A stretch of 14,584 bases of DNA from Kiloniellaceae bacterium (GCA_021776145.1 JAJFGM010000611.1:1-14584); one strand, 5' to 3'; counted from the first letter of the stretch, positions 1-7,379 are shown. A program made the numbers and translations. The notes: generated from the letters alone by a model not told the origin.

Positions 1-175
1 CCGCCGTGATGATCGCCGCCGTCTCTTCCGCCGCCGCGCCGCGCAGATCGGCGCAAAAGACCTGCGCGCCCTCGCGCGCGAACAGCACCGCCGCCGCCTT
101 GCCGTTGCCCCAACCCGGCCCGGCCGAGCCGGCCCCGCCCACCAACGCAACCTTGCCCTTCAAACGATCCGCCAT
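1..175 (-). CDS. Short-chain dehydrogenase/reductase, N-terminal part (runs off the window)
   Basis: The minus-strand frame opens with ATG at 175-173 and stays open to the window edge, giving 58 residues. It begins MADRLKGKVALVGGAGSAG and continues PGWGNGKAAAVLFAREG. This is the first beta-strand and glycine-rich turn of the Rossmann fold of short-chain dehydrogenases (SDR). The stretch GSAGPGWGNGKA fits the SDR TGxxxGxG cofactor motif in the variant with an inserted GPGWGN, and the later CADLR fits the end of the second strand, where the NAD(P) ribose is bound. The usual Thr before the glycine motif is replaced by Gly (VGGAGS). A GAGG-like ribosome site lies about 9 bases upstream of the ATG. 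The catalytic Ser-Tyr-Lys residues would lie outside the window, so substrate and direction of reaction cannot be judged. Family assignment is confident; the specific function is unknown. Confidence 0.85.
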   Translation of the reverse strand, partial: MADRLKGKVALVGGAGSAGPGWGNGKAAAVLFAREGAQVFCADLRGAAAEETAAIITA

Positions 176-371
176 CTTGCCTGCCTCAATTCGCTATTTG
201 CATATGCCCCAGTCTAGATGCCAGAAAATGAAGACACCGACCAGTCCGGTGCCAGTGGTATTACGCTTGCGCCTTGCCAGGCGATGGTTGCGCCGGGCCG
301 GCGCCTCGGGCAGAAAGAGTCGTTGCCGCCGCAGCATCCCCTATGGATGCGTCGGCAGGTCACGCGCGTAA

Positions 372-459
372 GGCCCCGTGGTGGAATTGGTAGACACAGC
401 TGACTTAAAATCTGCTTCTGCATTGCGGAGTGCCGGTTCGAGTCCGGCCGGGGCCTCCA
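372..459 (+). tRNA. tRNA-Leu (anticodon UAA), with two unusual bases
   Basis: A complete class II tRNA cloverleaf can be folded. The acceptor stem GGCCCCG (372-378) pairs fully with CGGGGCC (449-455). The D arm is GTG/CAC (381-383 with 395-397) around GAATTGGTAGA. The anticodon loop CTTAAAA (404-410) gives anticodon TAA (406-408). A long variable arm pairs TTCTGC (416-421) with GCGGAG (425-430). The T arm is GCCGG/CCGGC around TTCGAGT, and CCA is encoded at 457-459. The long variable arm and anticodon identify leucine (UUA codons). Two features are odd: the discriminator base (456) is T, where bacterial tRNA-Leu almost always has A, and the anticodon stem has a T-T mismatch (401 with 413). 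The gene may be functional but poorly charged, or a decaying copy. The 3' end borders degraded DNA, as at a used integration site. Confidence 0.93.
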
Positions 460-567
460 TTCTTTTCAATGGGTTATGAGACAGGGATTCTTCGCCTCAC
501 CACCCCGACGAAGCCGCTGGTAAGCACATAGCAAGCACTGATGGCCCATTTCGCTGCATATTGGGTG

Positions 568-711
568 GTTCTGAGCCTTCGCCACGCGCAGCACCGCGGA
601 TGTGGCGATTTCAACCGCTCCGGCAAGGTATTTCTCGAAATCTTCGGCGGGGACAGACGCGATGCGCTGCCAGCGGTGGGCGGCGGTGCATTCAATGCCG
701 AGTTCAGAAAG
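568..711 (-). pseudogene. Remnant of a phage/plasmid-type helical domain protein
   Basis: On the minus strand a frame reads LSELGIECTAAHRWQRIASV followed by PAEDFEKYLAGAVEIATSAV and LRVAK. This resembles the conserved pattern of prophage and plasmid proteins (LGI..xQSSRWQ..A.VPEEEFE.YL followed by IT..gvLRLAK) seen beside ParB-like or phage adenine-methyltransferase domains. The family assignment is from memory of the pattern. The similarity begins abruptly and is lost after about 48 residues. The upstream stretch has no convincing coding character, so this looks like a fragment and not a gene. Lying about 110 bases from the 3' end of the tRNA-Leu, it supports a former integrated element there. 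Confidence 0.5.
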
Positions 712-1199
712 CGACGGCGGTAGCAAGCTGATATAGCGCGCCGATTTCGTTGCGCAATTGCGAACACCTCTCTGCCCACTCTCCATGCCCCGGGGGCCCC
801 GCTATTTACCGACCATAAAGGGGTATTATCGAACGCGATCCATAGCATACGCAGCGGGTAGTCTGAACACGGTTGCTACCATTGCCGCGCTAAGAGATGC
901 CCTCCTTTATTGCCGAGGCGGCACCGTGCTCAGGCGCCACGCGACGGACAGCCCGACTCACGCCATCGTGCTGGCACTGTCTTGTGAAGGATTCATGGCA
1001 ATTGGCCGAGGGCTTTGGGCAACGATTCCTGTGGATAGACGTGTGTGGTCCGCTACGCTGCAGGGTCAGGAACGTTCTCGTTGGGCTTGAGGAATCAAGA
1101 AATTAGCAGTCCGGTAAGGAAGAATTATTAAATCAAAGGCATTACTGCCTCGCTTACGCTGTCACACCGAGCACGGGATAGCGGCTACGGTTCTGGACT
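712..1199. other. Gene-poor stretch, no supported feature
   Basis: Open frames exist on both strands (for example 758-1090 and 897-1106, plus), but their translations are rich in Arg, Cys and Pro and resemble no protein I know. A short AT-richer patch at about 1100-1145 lies upstream of the phosphatase-fold gene and could hold its promoter, but I see no well-spaced -35/-10 pair. The stretch is best read as eroded DNA between the tRNA-linked remnant and the next gene. Confidence 0.5.
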
Positions 1200-1235
1200 T
1201 TGGTATTTTATGGGGTTGTCGAATTCGACGACTTT

Positions 1236-2789
1236 ATGGGCCGAAGGAGAGGTGGTCTGACCAGCAAAACACGCGTCTTGTTCATCGGGTTGGATTCAGC
1301 AGAACCGGAGCAGTTGCGGGACTGGACCGAGTCGGGCGATCTGCCGGCACTGCGGCGTTTGCGCGACGGAGGCACCTGGGGCGCGGTGAGCACGCCGCCA
1401 GGCTTCGGCAACGGCGTTCTCTGGCCGTCACTCTTCACCGGTGTCAACGCGGCGCGCCACGGCCGCTATTTCAACCGTCAGATCAAGCCGGGCAGCTACG
1501 ATGTGATCCCGTTCAGCGATGAGCACGACTTCAAGCGCGAGCCGTTCTGGTGCTTGCTCAGCCAGGCTGGACGGCGCGTCGCCGTCATCGATATGGTGAG
1601 GGCACCCTACACCCCCGGTATCAACGGCATCGACGTCGCTGATTGGCTGACCCACGATGCCGGCGGTCCACTGCGGACCTGGCCGCCGGAGCTGGCGGAC
1701 GAACTGGTTGAACGCTATGGCATCGATCCGTTCGGCGGCCACTCTGACGGCGAGAACCGCAGTGCCGAAGACTATGTCGCGCTCTTTGAGCAGACCCTGG
1801 CCCGGATCGACACCAAGACGACGATGACCGTCGACTATCTACGGCGCGAGGACTGGGATCTTTTCATTACGGCTTACGCCGACCCACACGACATCGGTCA
1901 CCAGTGCTGGCACATCCATGATACCAGCGACCCCTATCATGATGCGGCCCTGCGCCGCCGCCTCGGCGACCCGGTGAAGAAGACCATCCAGGCGATTGAC
2001 GCCGGCATCGCCCGCGTGCTTGACGCCGCCGCCCCCGATACCACGGTCATCGTCTTCTCCGGCCCGGGCATGGGGCAGGGCCACACAGGCAATTTCCTGC
2101 TCGACCGAATCCTGCGCCGCATCGAATGCGGCCATGGCGGCGCTGGCGCGCCGAATGTCGAAACCGTGCGTTCGCTGTACCGGCGGCTTCTTCCGAAAGC
2201 CTTGCGAACCCGAATAAGAGATCTCGCCGTGCCCAGCTACAAGGCGATGACGGCGCACGACTGGCGCGGACGCAAAAGTTTTGCGGTCCCGCACAACAGC
2301 AATAGCGGCGCCGTTCGCATCAACGTCGTCGGGCGCGAACCCGAGGGCAAGATACATCCGGGCGCCGAATACGATGCCTATTGCGAGGCCTTGATCGAAG
2401 ATCTCATGGCGATCGTCAATCTCGAAACGGGAGAGCCGCTTGTCGAGGAGGTGGTGAAGGTGCATGAGTGCTACGAGGGGCCGCACCTAAATGATTTGCC
2501 CGATCTTCTGGTGATCTGGCACCGACCGAAACCGATCAGCGCCGTGGGTTCGCCAAAGATCGGCGAGATCCACGAAGAGTACAGCGGGAAGCGCACCGGT
2601 GATCACACACCGCGCGCTATTTTTTATGCGCACGGCCCAGCCATCGAACCCGGGGAGCTGGCCGCGCCGGTATCGGCCATGGATCTGGCTGCGACAATGA
2701 CGGCGCTGCTCGGGGTGGCGCTGCTAGGCGGGGACGGAGCACCCATCGCGCAGTTCGGCCTGACGGATATTTCGGCCGAAACAGGATGA
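1236..2789 (+). CDS. Alkaline phosphatase/type I phosphodiesterase-fold protein, probably catalytically altered
   Basis: The 517-residue product has the layout of the type I phosphodiesterase/nucleotide pyrophosphatase family of the alkaline phosphatase superfamily. The first strand is RVLFIGLDSAEPE, with the metal-binding Asp (D20). The active-site helix GNGVLWPSLFTGVNAARHGR follows, then ADPHDIGH (D219, H222) and, near the C-terminus, GDHTPRAIFYAHGP (H457). Two expected catalytic elements differ. The Thr/Ser nucleophile position of the helix aligns with N59. The usual Asp-His pair of the SDHG loop is replaced by Gly-Pro (VFSGPGMG, G276-P277). Hydrolysis may therefore be lost or altered, or these may be traits of a subfamily. 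The start is uncertain. ATG 1236 is the best standard codon, but the strongest ribosome-site match, AAGGAGAGG (1244-1252), lies inside it, just before an in-frame CTG at 1257. TTG 1200 is another option. No signal peptide is seen, so it is probably cytoplasmic. A GT4 glycosyltransferase follows 119 bases downstream on the same strand, hinting at a role in glycan or glycolipid metabolism. Confidence 0.85.
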   Translation: MGRRRGGLTSKTRVLFIGLDSAEPEQLRDWTESGDLPALRRLRDGGTWGAVSTPPGFGNGVLWPSLFTGVNAARHGRYFNRQIKPGSYDVIPFSDEHDFKREPFWCLLSQAGRRVAVIDMVRAPYTPGINGIDVADWLTHDAGGPLRTWPPELADELVERYGIDPFGGHSDGENRSAEDYVALFEQTLARIDTKTTMTVDYLRREDWDLFITAYADPHDIGHQCWHIHDTSDPYHDAALRRRLGDPVKKTIQAIDAGIARVLDAAAPDTTVIVFSGPGMGQGHTGNFLLDRILRRIECGHGGAGAPNVETVRSLYRRLLPKALRTRIRDLAVPSYKAMTAHDWRGRKSFAVPHNSNSGAVRINVVGREPEGKIHPGAEYDAYCEALIEDLMAIVNLETGEPLVEEVVKVHECYEGPHLNDLPDLLVIWHRPKPISAVGSPKIGEIHEEYSGKRTGDHTPRAIFYAHGPAIEPGELAAPVSAMDLAATMTALLGVALLGGDGAPIAQFGLTDISAETG

Positions 2790-2908
2790 AAAACGAAACC
2801 GGCTCCGCGCTGCGATTAGAACGCGAGAATATGAACGACAAACAAGACGTCCGGGCATAGATAAGCAAACTCACTATTCCGAGCTACAAACCTCGAGCCA
2901 AGAGCGAA

Positions 2909-4159
2909 ATGGGTAGAATCACATCGACACAGGCCCGACAACATACGGACGCGCAGGATAGCGCTGCCTGCATCTCGAAACCCGCGCGGATCAAGATTGT
3001 GCTTGCCTACCTCGGCTTCTACCGCAACGCCGGCGGAGAGCGGCGGATTCTCCAGCTGGTACAAGGGCTGGACCGGCAGCACTACGACATTGCGATTATC
3101 ACCCTGCGGGTCAATCATTCGGAAATCTGGCAGCGGCTCGAGGCATTCGGCGTGCAGGTCATCAAGCTCGACCAACCCTTGGATCAGCCGCTGCCGAGCC
3201 TGCGCAACCCCTTTGCTCTGCTGCGCACCTTCGTGGCCTTCTTCAGAGCCATCCGGCGCCTCGATCCGCACATCCTGCAGGTCCAGGGAATGAACGTGAA
3301 CAGCCTGGCGCGCTTGGCCGGTTTGATTGCCCGCGTGCCGGTGATCGTCTCCGTGGAAAATTGGGTCTACCCGCTGCCACCGACCGGCTTGCGGAAAATC
3401 AGGCATTGGATGAAACAGCGCCTGATCTACGCCCTGGACCAGCGCAGCCAGGCGATCATTGCCGTTGCCAAACCCTTCATGGTCGAAAAACAGCGCTTGG
3501 GGGTGCAAACGCCCTGCGTTGTGATTCCCTCGACCATAGACCTGAAGGCTTTCCTGCGCGGCCGTTCGGTGCGGCCCTTCGCCACACCGTTGCGGGACCC
3601 CAAACGCATACGACTTGGGTTCATGGGTCGACTGGCGCCGGAAAAAGGCGCTCGCTATGCCATCGAAGCCATGGTCGGTGTGTGCGAGCTTTATCCGCAG
3701 GCGGAACTTGCCATCATCGGCGCCGGGCCGGAAGAGACCGTGCTGCGGGACTTGGTGGTCTCGTTTGGCTTGGAGGAGCAGGTGACGTTTCGTGGCCTGT
3801 GCAAGGATGTCTGCGGCGAGCTCTGCCGCCTCGATATCTTTATCATGCCGAGTCTGCTCGAAGCATATGCACAGGTTTTTCTGGAAGCCATGGCTGTCGG
3901 CCTGCCCATCGTGGCAACTCGCACAGTCGGCTCACAGACGATCTTTCCCAAAGCGCTGCAGGAGGATTTGGTCGCTCCGGCAGATGCTGCCAGCCTGTCG
4001 GCACAGGTCCTGAAAATGCTGCATGATCCTCAAGCGGCCCGGGCTCAGGCCGCGGCGCTGCACGCGCGCGGCTCCAAGATCAGCTGTGAAAAGCTGTTTA
4101 CCGCTTCACATGACAATCTCTACCGTGAGCTCCTCGACGCTCGTGGTATCAATATCTGA
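2909..4159 (+). CDS. GT4-family glycosyltransferase
   Basis: This 416-residue protein is a retaining GT-B-fold glycosyltransferase of family GT4, which moves a sugar from a nucleotide donor onto a glycan or lipid acceptor at the cytoplasmic face of the membrane. The N-terminal Rossmann domain begins IKIVLAYLGFYRNAGGERR, with the glycine loop at residues 42-43. The C-terminal domain begins near residue 234 with RIRLGFMGRLAPEKGA, the usual GRL.PEKG motif. The donor-binding EX7E motif is E318 to E326 (LLEAYAQVFLEAMAVGLPIV). About 27 extra residues precede the first strand, and no transmembrane segment is evident. The start ATG at 2909 has only a weak purine-rich site in front. The upstream phosphatase-fold gene on the same strand may be co-transcribed, which suggests one surface-polysaccharide step. 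Donor and acceptor cannot be told from sequence. Confidence 0.93.
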   Translation: MGRITSTQARQHTDAQDSAACISKPARIKIVLAYLGFYRNAGGERRILQLVQGLDRQHYDIAIITLRVNHSEIWQRLEAFGVQVIKLDQPLDQPLPSLRNPFALLRTFVAFFRAIRRLDPHILQVQGMNVNSLARLAGLIARVPVIVSVENWVYPLPPTGLRKIRHWMKQRLIYALDQRSQAIIAVAKPFMVEKQRLGVQTPCVVIPSTIDLKAFLRGRSVRPFATPLRDPKRIRLGFMGRLAPEKGARYAIEAMVGVCELYPQAELAIIGAGPEETVLRDLVVSFGLEEQVTFRGLCKDVCGELCRLDIFIMPSLLEAYAQVFLEAMAVGLPIVATRTVGSQTIFPKALQEDLVAPADAASLSAQVLKMLHDPQAARAQAAALHARGSKISCEKLFTASHDNLYRELLDARGINI

Positions 4160-4235
4160 GAACAGGCCTCGAAACCCGCGCCGCGATTACGCCGCAGGTT
4201 GGATCACGTTCGAAAACCAAAATGTGGGCCGCTGT

Positions 4236-4280
4236 CCTGCTTCCGAGAACCCTGCTTCCCAGAACCCTGTTTTCGGGGAC
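4236..4280. repeat. 15-bp tandem repeat, three copies
   Basis: The unit CCTGCTTCCGAGAAC occurs at 4236-4250, with one change at 4251-4265, and in a more diverged form at 4266-4280. It lies between the end of the glycosyltransferase gene and an IS1182-type fragment, and it is not in a supported coding frame. It may be a by-product of mobile-element rearrangement or slippage. Confidence 0.7.
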
Positions 4281-4346
4281 GGATGAGGGCACTGGGTGTT
4301 GCAATCGCGCGCGGTTCAAATTCCGATGCCCGCCATCTTCCGACCG

Positions 4347-4562
4347 TTGCGCCGAATTCACGGCCGCTTGCACGTTGTAGCCTACCGTGCCGCTGCCCCG
4401 GCCAGAGGTTGCCATCGAGCGGGCATCGGGATCGGTCAGCGAGATCTGCTGGTCCGGCCTCTTGCGCCGTTCGGCGTCGAGCTCGCGCAGGTGGCCGATT
4501 AATTCTTTCAGCCTTTCGATCTTTTCCTTCAGGCGCGTCGCATGGCGCGCGCCCATGGCGAA
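4347..4562 (-). pseudogene. IS1182-family transposase fragment
   Basis: About 72 residues on the minus strand match the middle of IS1182-type DDE transposases. They begin RLKEKIERLKELIGHLRELD, a charged helix, and continue with ISLTDPDARSMATSGRGSG and TVGYNVQAAVNSAQ. The pair DPDARSM and VGYNVQ.AVD is diagnostic of this family; the Asp that usually follows AV is Asn here. The match stops right after this region, where HLIV..EVTN would be expected. No N-terminal DNA-binding part, second catalytic Asp, final Glu or terminal inverted repeats are visible. The copy is dead. It sits just upstream of the exporter gene and marks past insertion and deletion in the 0.5-kb gap. Confidence 0.75.
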
Positions 4563-4658
4563 AACGCAGCTCTCGCCTGGCTCGTTAAGGGGCTCGCCAA
4601 TTCCGCCCGTCAACTCTAGGCTGGCGCCACACCCCGCCGTCCATCGGAGCACCCGTCC

Positions 4659-5546
4659 TTGCAGCTGAAACCCCGTGACATCCTGATGGGTGTGTCCGTG
4701 CCGCTGCTGTGGGGCATGGGGATCGTCGTCGCCAAGGCGGCGCTCGAGCACTTTCCGCCGATCCTTCTGATGGCCTTGCGTTTTTCCCTGACCGCCCTGG
4801 TCCTGGTCTGGTTCGCCAAGGTGCCGCACGGCCTTTTACGCAAGCTTTTCGTGGCGGCCCTGATCGGCTCGGCAATCCAGTACTCCCTGACCTTCAACGG
4901 TCTCAGGGGTCTCGACGCCTCGACCTTCGCCCTGGTCGTGCAGCTGGAAGTGCCCTTCTTGGTGCTGATCGGCGTGCTCTTCCTCAAGGAAAGACCGGGT
5001 TGGCGAAAGTGGATCGGCATTGCCGCCGCCTTCCTTGGCATTGGCATCATTTACGGCGAACCGAGCCTGCAGGACGCCTGGTTCTACCTGCTTCTGTCAA
5101 CCGGCGGCGCCCTGGCCTGGGCGGTCGGCCAGGCCTGTATCCGCCACTGGTGCAAGGGCGTCGACGGCTTCACCCTGATCGCCTGGATCTCGGTCATGGC
5201 GGCACCGCAACTCTTTGCCTTTTCCTTCGTCCTGGAAGACAACCATCTGGCCGCCATCCAGTCGGCCGGCTGGGTCGTCTGGGGCGCCGTTGTCTATCTT
5301 GGCCTGCTGATGACCGCCCTCGGCTACGGCATATGGTATTCCCTGGTGTCGCGCCACCCGATCAGCCTGGTCGGTCCCTTTTTGCTTCTGTTGCCGGTCT
5401 TTTCCATCCTTGGCGGCATGGTGTTCCTGGAAGAAAGCCTTACCGCGCACACCGCCGTCGGCGGCGGCATCGTCATCGCCGGCCTCGCCTTCATTGTCAT
5501 GCAGGACGATAAGCGCTCCGAGGCTGAGGTCGCGGAAGAAACCTGA
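4659..5546 (+). CDS. EamA/DMT-superfamily transporter
   Basis: The 295-residue product is an inner-membrane protein with about ten hydrophobic segments arranged as two tandem EamA units (roughly residues 8-138 and 148-285). Family landmarks are WG.G.VVAKAAL in helix 1, ALRFSLTALVLVW in helix 2, QYSLTFNGLRGLDAS and FLVLIGVLFLKERP at the end of the first unit, and PVFSILGGMVFLEESLT at the matching place in the second. Such proteins usually export amino acids or other small metabolites; the substrate here cannot be predicted. The start is TTG at 4659, with GGAG about nine bases upstream. The next ATG (4686) would cut into the first membrane helix, and the length fits the family well. An IS1182-type fragment lies about 100 bases upstream, so its promoter may have been changed by insertion. 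Confidence 0.93.
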   Translation: MQLKPRDILMGVSVPLLWGMGIVVAKAALEHFPPILLMALRFSLTALVLVWFAKVPHGLLRKLFVAALIGSAIQYSLTFNGLRGLDASTFALVVQLEVPFLVLIGVLFLKERPGWRKWIGIAAAFLGIGIIYGEPSLQDAWFYLLLSTGGALAWAVGQACIRHWCKGVDGFTLIAWISVMAAPQLFAFSFVLEDNHLAAIQSAGWVVWGAVVYLGLLMTALGYGIWYSLVSRHPISLVGPFLLLLPVFSILGGMVFLEESLTAHTAVGGGIVIAGLAFIVMQDDKRSEAEVAEET

Positions 5547-5561
5547 TTCCCCGCCCCTTTC

Positions 5562-5578
5562 CCGCGTTTCACACGCGG
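5562..5578. terminator. Hairpin after the exporter gene, possible weak terminator
   Basis: CCGCGT (5562-5567) pairs perfectly with ACGCGG (5573-5578) around a five-base loop, 16 bases after the stop of the exporter gene. No run of T follows on the plus strand, so it is not a typical intrinsic terminator. It may act weakly or with Rho. Confidence 0.35.
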
Positions 5579-5603
5579 AACCTGGCACTAACGTCTAGAT
5601 TTC

Positions 5604-5615
5604 TACCGGCCGGTA
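5604..5615. promoter_or_regulatory. Perfect 12-bp palindrome, possible operator
   Basis: TACCGGCCGGTA is a perfect inverted repeat 70 bases upstream of the small exported-protein gene, in a noncoding gap. Symmetric ACCGG-CCGGT sites are of the kind bound by dimeric repressors such as TetR-family proteins. No regulator gene is next to it, so this is only a candidate. Confidence 0.3.
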
Positions 5616-5685
5616 TACCCTTTCTTCAAAGTTCAGATCCTAGTGTGGTGCACGGCATTCCCTTCAATTCGCATAGGAAACTGTT

Positions 5686-6111
5686 ATGCCCAGACTCACA
5701 TCGATTTTGGCCGCTTCGTTAGCGTCCCTCATGCTGGTTTCTTTCAGCCTACCCGCCATGGCGGAAGGCCGCGGCGAGAGCGCATCTTCCGGCGGCAGCC
5801 ACGGTAGCGCCGACAGTCAGGGCTCGCAGCAGAGCCACGACACATCGTCGCTGTTCGACCCCGAGGACTGCACCAGGGACCTGGTCAGCTGCCAAACATG
5901 GCGCAAGGAACTGAGCAAGGCCAACAACCGCACGGACCGGATCATCCGGGCGGCGCAGATGTCCAAACAGGACGCCCTTGTCCGCGACGCAATCGCGCAG
6001 TACGCCCGCGACGGCAACGACGAAGCCATTGAAGCCTTGCAGGTGCTCGGCCTTCTCGGCCCCTCATGGACCGTGCCCACGGCGGTGACGTCGGCGCGCA
6101 GGGCCTGCTAA
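5686..6111 (+). CDS. Small exported protein, probably truncated by a frameshift
   Basis: The ATG at 5686 has AGGAAA five bases upstream. The 141-residue product starts with a clear Sec signal peptide: positive residues, a hydrophobic core, and a likely cleavage site after LPAMA near residue 26. A Ser/Gly-rich linker with several His and Gln follows (about 27-54). A folded-looking part then has two cysteines (DCTRDLVSC, residues 60 and 67) and a helical region (KQDALVRDAIAQYARDGNDE). The last ~15 residues (SWTVPTAVTSARRAC) lose this character. Just there another frame becomes protein-like and runs to 6200. A one-base loss in the CCCC run at 6060-6063 would explain the break, giving an original protein of about 171 residues. 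I do not recognise the family; it is likely periplasmic or secreted. Confidence 0.7.
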   Translation: MPRLTSILAASLASLMLVSFSLPAMAEGRGESASSGGSHGSADSQGSQQSHDTSSLFDPEDCTRDLVSCQTWRKELSKANNRTDRIIRAAQMSKQDALVRDAIAQYARDGNDEAIEALQVLGLLGPSWTVPTAVTSARRAC

Positions 6112-6200
6112 ACGGTTTGAGCGATATGGGCTCGGAAGCGGCGCAACAGGTGCTGGCCGAAAATGACGCCCCCTGGTTCCGGCCGGTCAACAGATTCTAA
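6066..6200 (+). pseudogene. Displaced C-terminal part of the preceding exported protein
   Basis: In the frame shifted relative to the upstream gene, bases 6066-6200 encode MDRAHGGDVGAQGLLNGLSD followed by MGSEAAQQVLAENDAPWFRP, ending VNRF and TAA. The composition is normal for a soluble helical protein and continues the helical style of the upstream product better than the tail used in the upstream frame. No ribosome site precedes the internal ATG. It is best read as the original 3' end, separated by a frameshift or a sequencing error in the C run. Confidence 0.5.
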
Positions 6201-6423
6201 AGCGACTCCCGGTCAGAGTGGACCGGATCGAGCTTATCCGTTCGGACTGAGAATCCCGGCATCCGTCGGGCCTGGAGAAGTTTTGTCCACCTGGTTGGAT
6301 CGCCCGCAGCGAGTCCATCCTGGCGGATCCCGCTGGCCTCCCGATGGCCGGACATGCGCGGCACCGCCGCGGCGCGGTTCGATCGGGGCACGTTGCCACG
6401 CAAGACGAGTCTTGCCCGCGGCA

Positions 6424-6440
6424 GACGCCAAACAGGCGTC
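6424..6440. terminator. Small perfect hairpin, weak terminator candidate for the minus-strand gene
   Basis: GACGCC (6424-6429) pairs with GGCGTC (6435-6440) around AAACA. It lies about 50 bases past the stop of the minus-strand hypothetical gene. No T run follows in either direction, so termination activity is doubtful. Confidence 0.25.
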
Positions 6441-6492
6441 AGCACCGCGCCATGGCGCAACAAGATGTAATTGATCGGATTGGCGACTGCCG

Positions 6493-6771
6493 TCAGGTCA
6501 GGACGCGACGCGCGGCCTCGACCGCCGCGGCTTTCGAATGGCCGACGGGATAGATCCACAGGATTCCGGCGACCGCCCGTTCTTCGATCTGTTCCTGGCT
6601 CAGACCCTGGGCGGTGCCGTCCTTGAGCGCTTTCATGACGACATGATGCACGTTGGGATCAGACGCCAGAACCTCGGCTTCGGCCGCCAGATAGTGGGCA
6701 AGGCTACCAGCCTTGCCGTAGGATTCTTCCTGATCGAGCCCGCTTGGACGTGCAACAATGCTTTCTGCCAT
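6493..6771 (-). CDS. Small hypothetical protein
   Basis: The 92-residue product begins MAESIVARPSGLDQEESYGK at ATG 6771. It is soluble and mostly helical in character (GSLAHYLAAEAEVLASDPNV, then LSQEQIEERAVAGILWIYP) and ends AARRVLT. I do not recognise the family. The frame stays open upstream to a TTG at 6918 and the added part (EHYQDVFTEWQRYLGRLRAL) also looks like protein, so a 141-residue form is possible. The strong AGGAGG at 6906-6911 has no standard start codon at the right distance, and the ATG at 6771 has only a weak site. The plus-strand frame over the same bases (6538-6963) is the less convincing alternative. The gene would be divergent from the VanZ-like gene. Confidence 0.5.
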   Translation of the reverse strand: MAESIVARPSGLDQEESYGKAGSLAHYLAAEAEVLASDPNVHHVVMKALKDGTAQGLSQEQIEERAVAGILWIYPVGHSKAAAVEAARRVLT

Positions 6772-6981
6772 GACGCGAAACCTGATACCGCTCAAAAGGG
6801 CTCTCAGCCTACCCAAGTATCGTTGCCATTCCGTAAACACGTCCTGATAGTGTTCCCTAGAAATCTCATCGCTCGGATTGCTGGCGGAGAATTTCTCGGG
6901 CTTTACCTCCTGGGCCAAAACTGCGATCTACAAATGCAGCCGACCGCCTGGATAACGCGGTAAGGCTTGCAAGCGCGAGAA

Positions 6982-7365
6982 ATGGCCGAGATGAATCTGG
7001 ACGTTCGCAAACCCTGCCGCTTCGCTTTTCCGCTCGGCGTTGCCGCCGTTATCTGGCTGTCGTTGGCGGGGCCGGACCATATCCCCAATCCGGGAACCTG
7101 GGACAAGCTCAACCACACGCTTGCCTATCTCGTCATTGGCACGGCCGGTTTCCTGGGATACCCGACCCGCCGTGGGCTTATTGCCGTCGCCGTCGGCCTA
7201 TTTCTGCTGGGCGGCGGCCTGGAGTTGATCCAAACCCAGCTGCCCAAACGCTACGGGAGCCTGGCGGATGTCGTGGCCAACACTGTCGGCCTGGGCTTGG
7301 CGTTGTTTGGCGCGCGCCTGGCCGAGGTCTGGCTAAAACCCCCGCGCGACAAGGCTTCACCCTAG
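6982..7365 (+). CDS. VanZ-like family membrane protein
   Basis: This 127-residue inner-membrane protein has about four hydrophobic segments: near the start (AFPLGVAAVIWLSLAG), then LAYLVIGTAGFLGY, LIAVAVGLFLLGGGLELIQ and ANTVGLGLALFGARLAEVW. The VanZ-like hallmarks are WDKLNHTLAYLVIG before the second helix and GLELIQTQLPKRYGSLADV and VANTVG around the last loop, matching the usual E.lQ.....R..s..D...N..G pattern. VanZ itself gives low-level teicoplanin resistance in enterococci; the many proteobacterial members have no settled role. ATG 6982 is chosen; ATG 6991 and TTG 6967 are also possible, and none has a strong ribosome site. Its closest neighbours offer no functional hint. Confidence 0.85.
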   Translation: MAEMNLDVRKPCRFAFPLGVAAVIWLSLAGPDHIPNPGTWDKLNHTLAYLVIGTAGFLGYPTRRGLIAVAVGLFLLGGGLELIQTQLPKRYGSLADVVANTVGLGLALFGARLAEVWLKPPRDKASP

Positions 7366-7379
7366 ACCCCTCGCGCCAC

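Noticed and set aside
474..1106. Open frames in the gap after the tRNA (474-848 minus; 758-1090 and 897-1106 plus)
   Set aside because: Apart from the fragment at 568-711 the products show no family motifs or ribosome sites and have the biased composition of random GC-rich frames.
2770..2781. Palindrome TTTCGGCCGAAA at the end of the phosphatase-fold gene as a terminator
   Set aside because: It lies before the stop codon, has no loop and is not followed by a T run.
1839..3508. Minus-strand open frames opposite the phosphatase-fold and glycosyltransferase genes (1839-2486, 2816-3508)
   Set aside because: The plus-strand products have clear family motifs; the antisense products are His/Asp/Gly-rich and have none.
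6538..6963. Plus-strand 141-residue frame overlapping the small minus-strand gene
   Set aside because: It has no ribosome site, and its composition is less protein-like than the minus-strand reading. The choice between the strands is not certain.
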